Origin: Streptomyces kanamyceticus
GTDB lineage: Bacteria; Actinomycetota; Actinomycetes; Streptomycetales; Streptomycetaceae
Direction of reading: 5' to 3'
Length of the DNA: 64,000 bases
Assembly (NCBI RefSeq): GCF_008704495.1
Contig: NZ_CP023699.1
Span: forward strand, 9,672,001-9,736,000
Shown here: in pieces, positions 57,114 to 64,000 of the stretch
Layout: each line of letters opens with the position of its first letter
Position numbering within the stretch: position 1 is the stretch's first letter
The notes under the pieces: generated by a model
What the model saw: the letters and a program-made list of their open reading frames with translations, nothing else
What the model was told of the DNA's origin: nothing
Databases searched by the model: none
Program-made: the position numbers and the translations under genes

Positions 57114-58504
57114 GTGAGGACGCAATACGCCTGGTCACGATCGGGCGGATCTTCCGACGGCGCTGGCGGCTGCTCGCCATCGTCGCCCTGGTGGGGGCGC
57201 TCGTCGGCTACGGGGCCTCTCTGCTGTTCCCGCCGAGCTACACGACGTCGACGTCGGTAGTGCTGGCGGGGCAGTGGGAGGAGCGCGAACTGCTGACCCA
57301 GACAGAGATCGCGGCCAGTTCGGCGGTGGTCGACCGCGCGGCGGCGGCGCTCGACTGGAAGGGCGTCAGCGCCGCCGACCTGCGGGATCAAGTGAAGGCG
57401 ACGGCCGCCGACGGGAACATCATCAAGATCTCAGGTACGGCAAGCACCCCGGAGCACGCGCAGGAGCTCTCCGACCAGGTGGCCAAGGAATTCGTCACCT
57501 TCGCCGCGCGTCTGGCGGGCGACGGCACCGAATCCGACACGGCGGCGGGGCCCGAGGCGCTGCGGGAGAAAGTGGTGCAGACCAACCGCCGCATCAGCGA
57601 CCTGGCCAACGCGGCCGATCCGGGACAGACCGTGGAGGGCGTGCAGGCCCGCACCGAACTGGAGAAGCTGCGCACCTCGCTGCAGGAAGCCATGAAGAAG
57701 CTGGACGAGGCCGACCCGGCGACCAACAAGGCCAACATGGTCGTCATGGGCCCGGCGGCCCTGCCGACCGGCGAGGCGCCGCCGACGAGGACGCAACTCG
57801 TCGCGGCCGGGGCGCTGTTGTTCTTCGTGTGCGCGGTCATCGGCCATCTCGCCGCCGCCCGGGCGAACCGTCGGCCGCGCACCGAACCGGAGATCGCCGC
57901 GGCGCTCGGCTCCGCGTTCCTCGGCACCGTCGACGTGCCCGGTGGACGGCTCGAACACCGGACGCAGGGCAGTGCCCCCGGCGCCTGGTTCCGCCGGATC
58001 CTCGGACTCGACATCCGGTGGGACGTGCCGGCCCCGCAGCCGTCCGGCGGCGAGGCGGGCAGACAGGCCCGCTACCGGCGGGTGTGCGCCCGCCTCCGGG
58101 ACCGGGTGCCCGGTTCCCGACGGCTCATCGTCGTCGTACCGGAGACCGACGACATCGCCCACCAGGCCGCCGGGCAGCTCGTCGCGGAGGCCCAGAGCGA
58201 TCCTTCCGCGACCTCTTCGAGCAGAGGGAACCCCGTGCTGCGGGTGGTGGAGGTCTCGATGTCCCGGCCGCTGGTGCCCGACCGCGGCACCGAGGCCGGT
58301 GCCCTGGTCGTGCTCAGCGCGGGCATCTGGACCGCCGGGGAGCTCGCGGGCATCGCCGAGGCATGCGCGGACGCCGGGCATCAGGTCGTCGGCACCGTCG
58401 TCGCCGGGGCGGTCCGCGGCCCGAAGCGCGCCGCCGACCACGCCCCGCGGCACACCACGCCACCGCTCGCGGTGGGCAACGACGCGAGGGGAGGTGCAGG
58501 GTGA
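57110..58504 (+). CDS. Wzz-like polysaccharide co-polymerase with degenerate kinase-like tail
   Basis: 464 residues; TTG 57110 overlaps the glycosyltransferase stop (TTGA). Cytosolic start IRLVTIGRIFRRRWR, TM1 LLAIVALVGALVGYGASLLF, an extracellular helical domain with coiled-coil (LREKVVQTNRRISDLA), TM2 QLVAAGALLFFVCAVIGHLA, then a cytosolic domain. There, LIVVVPETDDIAHQAAGQLV takes the place of a bacterial tyrosine kinase P-loop, with no GKS/T. It likely sets chain length and scaffolds export without kinase activity. Confidence 0.8.
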   Translation: MSEDAIRLVTIGRIFRRRWRLLAIVALVGALVGYGASLLFPPSYTTSTSVVLAGQWEERELLTQTEIAASSAVVDRAAAALDWKGVSAADLRDQVKATAADGNIIKISGTASTPEHAQELSDQVAKEFVTFAARLAGDGTESDTAAGPEALREKVVQTNRRISDLANAADPGQTVEGVQARTELEKLRTSLQEAMKKLDEADPATNKANMVVMGPAALPTGEAPPTRTQLVAAGALLFFVCAVIGHLAAARANRRPRTEPEIAAALGSAFLGTVDVPGGRLEHRTQGSAPGAWFRRILGLDIRWDVPAPQPSGGEAGRQARYRRVCARLRDRVPGSRRLIVVVPETDDIAHQAAGQLVAEAQSDPSATSSSRGNPVLRVVEVSMSRPLVPDRGTEAGALVVLSAGIWTAGELAGIAEACADAGHQVVGTVVAGAVRGPKRAADHAPRHTTPPLAVGNDARGGAG

Positions 58505-60018
58505 CGACGAGCAAGACTTCCGATCCCTCGGCCGCCGCCCCGCTCTTCGACCTGCAAGGGCTGGTGGCGGCAGTCCGCAGGCGGCGCCGCCTCTGGTGCG
58601 TCGTGGCGCTCGTCGGCCTCCTCGTCGGCGCGGCGGTGACGGTCGTCCGGCCACCACCGCCGTCCGCGGTGACCAAGGTCCTCGTCGCCCACCAGGACGA
58701 TCAGCCGAACGACACCGGAACGCTGATGCGCACCGACGTCCAACTGCTGGGGACCACCCGCATCGCCGCCAAGGCCCTGGGAACCCTCAAGTCCCGGGAG
58801 AACCCCGAGGACTTCATGCAGGAGTACCGGGGCACCGGCCTGACCAACAACCTGCTGCAGATCGACGTGACGGGCGACACCGACGCGGACGCGGTGGCCC
58901 GGGCCAAGGCACTGGCCGACGCGTTCGTCGCCGACCACGTGAAGCGGATGCGGGAAGCCGCGATCGCCGAGGCCAAGGCCCTGCGCGACCAGCGCGACCG
59001 CATGCGGGACGAGCTCGACAAGGTCAACAAGGCGATCGGGAACCGATCGCCGGAAAGCGACCCGAAGTCCTCGGCGAGCATCGAGTCGCTCTTCGCCCGC
59101 AGGGCCGAGCTCAACTCGCGGATCGCCGACTTCGACCAGCGCGCCGAGGACGCGCGCGTCGGCACGCCCCGGGTCATCGCCGGTACACAGATCGTCGACG
59201 CCCCGCGCGCGGTGCGGCACTCGCTGCCCAAGACCGCTGTCACCAACGCCGGGATCGGGTTCCTCCTCGGTCTCGTCCTCGGGATCGCGGCCGCCGCGGT
59301 CGGCGCGGTGGTGGCGGGCCGACCCGTGCTGCGCCGGGAGATCGCCGCGCACCTGGGCGCCTCGGTCATCGCGGAACTGCGCAGGCCCTCCAGACTGTGG
59401 CAGCGCCGAAGGACCAGGGCGGCCCGCGAACGGCTCGCCACGACCCTGGCCCGCACCGTGCGCGGCGCCGCGGAACCGGTGTCGCTCCTCGAACTGGGCT
59501 GCGCGCGCGCCACGAGCGTGATCGCCAGGGACGTCGCCGGGGAACTGGCGGCGGAGGGCCGCGTCGTCCTCGTCGACGGCCTGCCGGGACCGGAGCTCGC
59601 GGACGGCCGCCAGGAGCAGGGCGACCCGGCCGTCGTCAGCGGCGAGCGCGCCGAGGCCCTGCCGCCGCAGGTACGCCGCATCGGTGTCGGTTCCGTCGCG
59701 CCCGGTACGGCGTGGACCGACCTCCAGTACCTCGGCAGCCAGACCGTGCTCGTCGTACGCGCCGGACACGGCAGTGCCACCTGGCTGCACACGGTGGCCC
59801 GGCAACTCTCGGACCAGCGCATCCCGGTGATCGGCGTGGTGCTGATCGACCCCGATCCGCGGGACAAGACCGACGGCACGCTCTGGGACGGCCTGCACAT
59901 CGCACTGCGGGGGCACAGCGAACGGCTGGCCCGCCAGGACGAGAAGGGCCGTCTGCGCAAGGAACGCCAGCCGATCTGGGCCTCAGGGGTCCCGGACAAC
60001 GACCAGGAGGCGAGGTAG
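58501..60018 (+). CDS. Second Wzz-like co-polymerase with degenerate kinase-like tail
   Basis: 505 residues; GTG 58501 overlaps the previous stop (GTGA) with GGGGAGG upstream. TM1 WCVVALVGLLVGAAVTVVR, a periplasmic-type coiled-coil (AAIAEAKALRDQRDRMRDEL), TM2 NAGIGFLLGLVLGIAAAAVG, and a cytosolic domain where LELGCARATSVIARDVAGEL then VVLVDG stands in for a Walker A and A' pair but lacks GKS/T. No tyrosine cluster is seen. Its pairing with the preceding gene suggests a hetero-oligomeric co-polymerase. Confidence 0.8.
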   Translation: MTTSKTSDPSAAAPLFDLQGLVAAVRRRRRLWCVVALVGLLVGAAVTVVRPPPPSAVTKVLVAHQDDQPNDTGTLMRTDVQLLGTTRIAAKALGTLKSRENPEDFMQEYRGTGLTNNLLQIDVTGDTDADAVARAKALADAFVADHVKRMREAAIAEAKALRDQRDRMRDELDKVNKAIGNRSPESDPKSSASIESLFARRAELNSRIADFDQRAEDARVGTPRVIAGTQIVDAPRAVRHSLPKTAVTNAGIGFLLGLVLGIAAAAVGAVVAGRPVLRREIAAHLGASVIAELRRPSRLWQRRRTRAARERLATTLARTVRGAAEPVSLLELGCARATSVIARDVAGELAAEGRVVLVDGLPGPELADGRQEQGDPAVVSGERAEALPPQVRRIGVGSVAPGTAWTDLQYLGSQTVLVVRAGHGSATWLHTVARQLSDQRIPVIGVVLIDPDPRDKTDGTLWDGLHIALRGHSERLARQDEKGRLRKERQPIWASGVPDNDQEAR

Positions 60019-60021
60019 GAC

Positions 60022-61956
60022 ATGTGTGGCATCGCAGGCACGTACCGATGGCCGGACGGCAAGGTCGTGACCGACCGGCTCACCGACACCCTCGCCCACC
60101 GAGGCCCGGACGGGGCGGGCCGGTACAACCACCCCGTCGGTGACGGCGAAGTGCACCTCGGGCACCGCCGCCTCGCCATCATCGACCTGTCCGAGACCGG
60201 CGCCCAGCCGATGGTCAAGGACGGCCTCGCCCTGACGTACAACGGCGAGCTGTACAACGCGCCCGAGCTGCGTGCCGAGCTCACCTCCGCCGGGGTGCGC
60301 TTCCGCGGCACCTCCGACACCGAGGTGCTCCTGGAGGCGTGGCGGCACTGGGGCACGGACTGCCTGCCCCGGCTGCGCGGCATGTTCGCGCTCGGGATCT
60401 TCGACGAGCGCACCGGTGAGCTGGTGCTCGCCCGCGACCAGCTCGGCATCAAGCCGCTGTTCCTGCTCCGGCGCGGCGCGGGCCTGGTGTTCGCCTCCGA
60501 GCTCAAGGCGCTCGCCGCCGCCAACGGCGCGCCCCTCGAGGTGGACCACGCGGCGCTGGTGGCCTCGCTCCTCTACTACTGGGTGCCGGACTCACGGTGC
60601 GCGTTCCGCGAGGCGGAGAAGCTGCCGCCCGGCAGCTGGCTCCGCTGCAGACCCGACGGGCAGGTGGAGCGCGGCACGTACTGGAACCTGAAGGACGTCG
60701 CCACCGAAGGCCGGGAGCGGGCCCGCAGCGGTGAGCGGCCGGACCTCGCCGCCATCGTCGAGGAGTCGACCCGGCAGCACCTGCTCTCCGACGTGCCCGT
60801 GGCGACCTTCCTCTCCGGCGGTCTCGACTCCAGTTACCTGACCGCCCTCGCCGCCCGGCACCAGCCCGGGATCTCCGCCTACACGATCGGATTCCGAGCC
60901 GAGGACGCCAAGTTCGAGGCGATGCCCGACGACCTGCGCTACGCCCGGCAGGTCGCCGAGCGGTTCGGCGTCGACCTGCACGAGATCGAGATCGCGCCGA
61001 ACGTGCTCGACCTGCTGCCGCGGATGACGTACAGCCTGGACGAGCCGATCGGCGACCCCGCCGCGATCAACACGTTCCTGATCTGCTCGGCCGCCCGGGA
61101 GGCCGGGGTCAAGGTGATGCTCTCGGGGATGGGCGCCGACGAGCTGTTCGCCGGGTACCGCAAGCACCTGGCCAACCTGATCGCGCTGCGCTACCAGCGC
61201 GTTCCGCGGCCGCTGCGGCGCGGCGTGGCCAGGGCCGTGGACCGGCTGCCGGTCGCCACGGCCCGCCGGGGGTACCGGTCGGTGCGCTTCGCGAAGCGGT
61301 TCCTCTCCTTCGCCGACCTGCCGGAGGAGACCGCGTTCCGGCGCAGCTACACCATGTACGACCAGGACGAGCTGCTCGCCCTGATCGATCCCGACCTGGC
61401 GGGCACGGTCGACGACGTCCTGACCGAGCACGCGGACATCTACGAGGACAACGAGCTCGACGACTTCGTCAACCGCATGTGCCTGGGCGACGCCCGGATG
61501 TTCCTGCCGGGCCTGAACCTCGCCTATACGGACCGCTCCAGCATGGCCGCGTCGACCGAGGTACGCGTCCCGTACGTGGACGTCGAGGTCGTCAAGGCGG
61601 CGTTCGCCGTGCCGGGCGACCGCAAGATCGTCGGACGGCAGGGCAAGGCGGTCCTCAAGGAGGCGGCCACCTCGGTGCTGCCCCGGGAGATCGTGTACCG
61701 GCCCAAGGGCCTGTTCAGCGCCCCGCTGCGCGCGTGGATGAGCCGGGACCTGGCACCGCTGGTGCGCGAGGTGGTGAACGACGGACTGCTCGTCAACTCC
61801 GGGTTCCTGCGCCGCGACGCACTGGCACGCATGGTCGCCGAGGACGCCTCGGGGCAGCGGGACTTCTCCAAACATCTCTGGCACGTACTCACCCTCGAGT
61901 ACTGGTACCGCGACGCGACAACTGGCTCCGGCCAGAGCACTCACTTGACGGCGTAG
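60022..61956 (+). CDS. asnB: Glutamine-dependent asparagine synthase-family amidotransferase
   Basis: 644 residues from ATG 60022. Cys2 is the N-terminal glutaminase nucleophile (MCGIAGTYRW), with RGPDG at 27-31 and YNGELYN at 73-79. The synthetase domain has the PP-loop SGGLDSS at 265-271 and LSGMGADELFAGYRKH. In polysaccharide loci, related enzymes (WbpS type) amidate the carboxyl of a uronic acid rather than aspartate. Beside an AlgD-like dehydrogenase that role fits well, but asparagine synthesis cannot be excluded from the sequence. Confidence 0.88.
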   Translation: MCGIAGTYRWPDGKVVTDRLTDTLAHRGPDGAGRYNHPVGDGEVHLGHRRLAIIDLSETGAQPMVKDGLALTYNGELYNAPELRAELTSAGVRFRGTSDTEVLLEAWRHWGTDCLPRLRGMFALGIFDERTGELVLARDQLGIKPLFLLRRGAGLVFASELKALAAANGAPLEVDHAALVASLLYYWVPDSRCAFREAEKLPPGSWLRCRPDGQVERGTYWNLKDVATEGRERARSGERPDLAAIVEESTRQHLLSDVPVATFLSGGLDSSYLTALAARHQPGISAYTIGFRAEDAKFEAMPDDLRYARQVAERFGVDLHEIEIAPNVLDLLPRMTYSLDEPIGDPAAINTFLICSAAREAGVKVMLSGMGADELFAGYRKHLANLIALRYQRVPRPLRRGVARAVDRLPVATARRGYRSVRFAKRFLSFADLPEETAFRRSYTMYDQDELLALIDPDLAGTVDDVLTEHADIYEDNELDDFVNRMCLGDARMFLPGLNLAYTDRSSMAASTEVRVPYVDVEVVKAAFAVPGDRKIVGRQGKAVLKEAATSVLPREIVYRPKGLFSAPLRAWMSRDLAPLVREVVNDGLLVNSGFLRRDALARMVAEDASGQRDFSKHLWHVLTLEYWYRDATTGSGQSTHLTA

Positions 61957-61972
61957 AACAACAGGAGTTCTG

Positions 61973-64000
61973 GTGAAACAGGTTGTGCAGAACTACAAGA
62001 GCGGCGAGCTGGCGCTGCTCGACGTCCCGGTGCCGGGATGCAAGCCGGACGGTGTGCTGGTCAGGACCGCCTTCTCGCTGATATCCACCGGGACCGAGCT
62101 CATGAAGGTCTCCGAGGCGGGCATGTCGATGCTGGGCAAGGCCCGCTCCCGCCCCGACCAGGTGGCCAAGGTCATGCAGAGCGTGGCCACCAACGGGGTG
62201 CCCGCCACCTACCGCAAGGTGATGGGCAAGCTCGACTCGTACACGCCGCTCGGCTACTCGCTGTGCGGGGTGGTCGAGCAGGTCGGCGCCGGGATCGACG
62301 ACGTGAAGGCCGGCGACCTGGTGGCCTGCGCGGGCAACGAACACGCGCTGCACGCTGAGCTGAACTGGGTGCCGAAGAACCTCTACACCCCGGTGCCCGA
62401 CGGCCTCGCGCCCCGCCACGCGGCCTTCGGCACCGTCGGATCGATCGCGATGCAGGGCGTCCGCCAGGGCGAGCCGCAGCTCGGCGAGGTGGCCCTGGTC
62501 ATCGGCCTCGGCCTGATCGGACAGCTGGTGGCCCAGCTCCTCACCGCATCGGGCGTACGTGTCGTCGGCGTCGACCCCGACCCGGCGCGCTGCGAACTCG
62601 CCGAGCGGCTCGGCGCGGCGGCCTGCGGTGATCCCGCGTCCGCGGCCGTGGCGGCCACCGTCGGGGAACTCACCGGCGGCCACGGCGTGGACCAGGTGTA
62701 CCTGGCCGCGGGCGGCGGCAGCAACCAACCCGTCGAGCTGGCCGCCCAGTTGAGCAGGGACCGGGGCCGCGTCGTCGACATCGGCAAGTGCCGCCTCGAC
62801 CTGCCGTGGAACGCGTACTACGAGAAGGAGCTCGACGTCCGGTTCTCCCGGTCGTACGGCCCCGGGCGCTACGACCCTTCGTACGAGCTGGAGGGGCGCG
62901 ACTACCCGATCGGCTACGTGCGCTGGACCGAGCGCCGCAACCTGGCGTGCTTCCTCGACCTCGTCGCCCGCGGCAACGTCGACGTGGAGCCCCTGATCTC
63001 CCACATCGCCGACTTCGACGACGCCGTCGAGACGTACCAGAGCCTGAAGGACGGCGACCTCAAGGCCGTCGCCGTGCTGTTCCGCTACCCCGAAGCCGCG
63101 GTGGAAGGCGAAGCGGAGGCCCCGTCGGTGGCCGTGCCCGCGGTGCGGCGCGGCGGTGGGGCGGCGGCTGCCCCCGCCCGGACCGTCAGGACGCCGGTGC
63201 GCCTGGCGTTCGTCGGCGCGGGGAACTACGCGACGTCGATGCTGCTGCCGCATCTGACGGGACGCGACGGCGTGTCGTTGTCGACGGTCGTCACCACGAC
63301 GGCGCTGTCCGCGGCCAACGCCAAGCGGAAGTTCGGCTTCGCCGAGGCGACCACCGATCTCGACGCCGTGCTCGGCGACAAGTCCATCGACGCGGTGTTC
63401 GTCGTCACCCGGCACAGCTCGCACGCCGAACTGACCCGAAGGGCGCTCCTCGCGGGCAAGGCCGTGTTCGTGGAGAAGCCGTTGGCGCTCTCCGAGGACG
63501 AGCTCGCACGTGTGCTCGCGGCGGTGGAGGAGTCCGGCAACGACCGGCTCCAGGTGGGGTTCAACCGCCGGTTCTCGCCGCTGTTGCGGGAGGCCAAGAA
63601 GCGGTTCGGCGCCAGGACGGGACCGGCGAGCCTGCGCTACCTGGTCAACGCGGGGCAGCTGCAGCACGGCAGCTGGTACCTCCAACAGGGCACCGAGGGC
63701 TCGCGGTTCGCGGGCGAGGGCGGGCACTTCATCGACACGGCGAGCTGGCTGCTCGGCGCCGACCCGGTCTCGGTGTACGCGGCCGCCACGGCAGGAAACG
63801 AAGACCTGCAGATCGTGCTGCGGTACCCCGACGGGTCCACCGCCACCATCAGTTACGTCACCACCGGCGCGGCCAGTTTCCCCAAGGAGACCCTGGACCT
63901 CGTCGCCGACGGCAAGGTGCTGCGCCTCGACGACTTCGTCCGCGCCTCGGTCCACGGCCCCAAGAAGTGGGTCAGTTCGCGGCTGCCCAAGGCCCGGGAC
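61973..64000 (+). CDS. Fused zinc-type dehydrogenase / Gfo-Idh-MocA oxidoreductase, cut by right edge
   Basis: 676 codons visible from GTG 61973 (CAGGAG upstream), 16 bases after the amidotransferase. Residues 1-365 form a medium-chain dehydrogenase (YTPLGYSLCGVVEQVGAGID; Rossmann VIGLGLIGQLVAQLL near 175). A Pro/Ala-rich linker near 370-405 leads to a Gfo/Idh/MocA domain (LAFVGAGNYATSMLLPHL near 410, FVEKPLALSEDEL near 500, GGHFIDTASWLLGADP). This two-domain design is found in several surface-polysaccharide and lipopolysaccharide loci, where it is thought to make a keto or epimerised nucleotide sugar. Its exact reaction is unknown. Confidence 0.85.
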   Translation, partial: MKQVVQNYKSGELALLDVPVPGCKPDGVLVRTAFSLISTGTELMKVSEAGMSMLGKARSRPDQVAKVMQSVATNGVPATYRKVMGKLDSYTPLGYSLCGVVEQVGAGIDDVKAGDLVACAGNEHALHAELNWVPKNLYTPVPDGLAPRHAAFGTVGSIAMQGVRQGEPQLGEVALVIGLGLIGQLVAQLLTASGVRVVGVDPDPARCELAERLGAAACGDPASAAVAATVGELTGGHGVDQVYLAAGGGSNQPVELAAQLSRDRGRVVDIGKCRLDLPWNAYYEKELDVRFSRSYGPGRYDPSYELEGRDYPIGYVRWTERRNLACFLDLVARGNVDVEPLISHIADFDDAVETYQSLKDGDLKAVAVLFRYPEAAVEGEAEAPSVAVPAVRRGGGAAAAPARTVRTPVRLAFVGAGNYATSMLLPHLTGRDGVSLSTVVTTTALSAANAKRKFGFAEATTDLDAVLGDKSIDAVFVVTRHSSHAELTRRALLAGKAVFVEKPLALSEDELARVLAAVEESGNDRLQVGFNRRFSPLLREAKKRFGARTGPASLRYLVNAGQLQHGSWYLQQGTEGSRFAGEGGHFIDTASWLLGADPVSVYAAATAGNEDLQIVLRYPDGSTATISYVTTGAASFPKETLDLVADGKVLRLDDFVRASVHGPKKWVSSRLPKARD

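Overview
The window is about 72% G+C, with overlapping ATGA/GTGA gene junctions, GTG and TTG starts, purine-rich ribosome binding sites and a few rare TTA leucine codons. Together with gene content (contractile injection system, SARP-type regulator, ECF41 sigma factor, rifampin monooxygenase, many secreted proteins) this points to a Streptomyces chromosome. No rRNA, tRNA, CRISPR array, IS element or integrase was seen.

Region 1 (1-23097, minus strand, last gene cut by the left edge) is a near-complete contractile injection system (CIS) operon of the Afp/PVC/Streptomyces kind. In transcription order it encodes a DUF4255 terminator/cap, an unknown accessory protein, sheath 1, tube 1, sheath 2, tube 2, a LysM-bearing tube/baseplate adaptor, a 66-residue protein, a gpD-like hub, a gpV-like spike, a membrane protein, a large multidomain protein (phospholipase-A2-like cysteine motif plus HExxH), a TPR protein, a gp25-like protein, a gpJ-like wedge, a gpI-like tail protein fused to a propeller-like domain, the tape measure, and an AAA+ ATPase. 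Capsid, terminase and lysis genes are absent, so it is not a prophage. Divergently on the plus strand lie a cysteine-rich acidic coiled-coil protein, a BTAD/SARP-type regulator and a SecD-like lipoprotein (23258-26153). The last two carry TTA codons, which suggests developmental (bldA) control.

Region 2 (26182-52150) is a mosaic of small units: a LuxR-type two-component system beside an FtsX-type ABC transporter with a palindromic operator candidate between them; a methyltransferase; a Rox-like rifampin monooxygenase with a near-consensus rifamycin-associated element and a divergent phosphotransferase; an ECF41 sigma factor and a YceI protein sharing a symmetric pair of ECF41-like promoters; a DHA2 efflux pump with its TetR; hydrolases and phosphoesterases; secreted FG-GAP, SRPBCC, beta-helix (GH55-like, with a CebR-like box) and fibronectin-III proteins; a second TetR/MFS pair; and a haloacid-dehalogenase-family protein.

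Region 3 (52151-64000, plus strand, cut by the right edge) is an exopolysaccharide operon: a long structured leader with a repeated Shine-Dalgarno hairpin, an initiating sugar-phosphate transferase with an apparent one-base frameshift, an AlgD-type GDP-mannose dehydrogenase, a family-4 glycosyltransferase, two Wzz-like co-polymerases with degenerate kinase domains, an AsnB-type amidotransferase and a fused MDR/Gfo-Idh dehydrogenase. The set suggests an undescribed uronic-acid polymer, possibly amidated. The transferase and the glycosyltransferase each contain a TTA codon.
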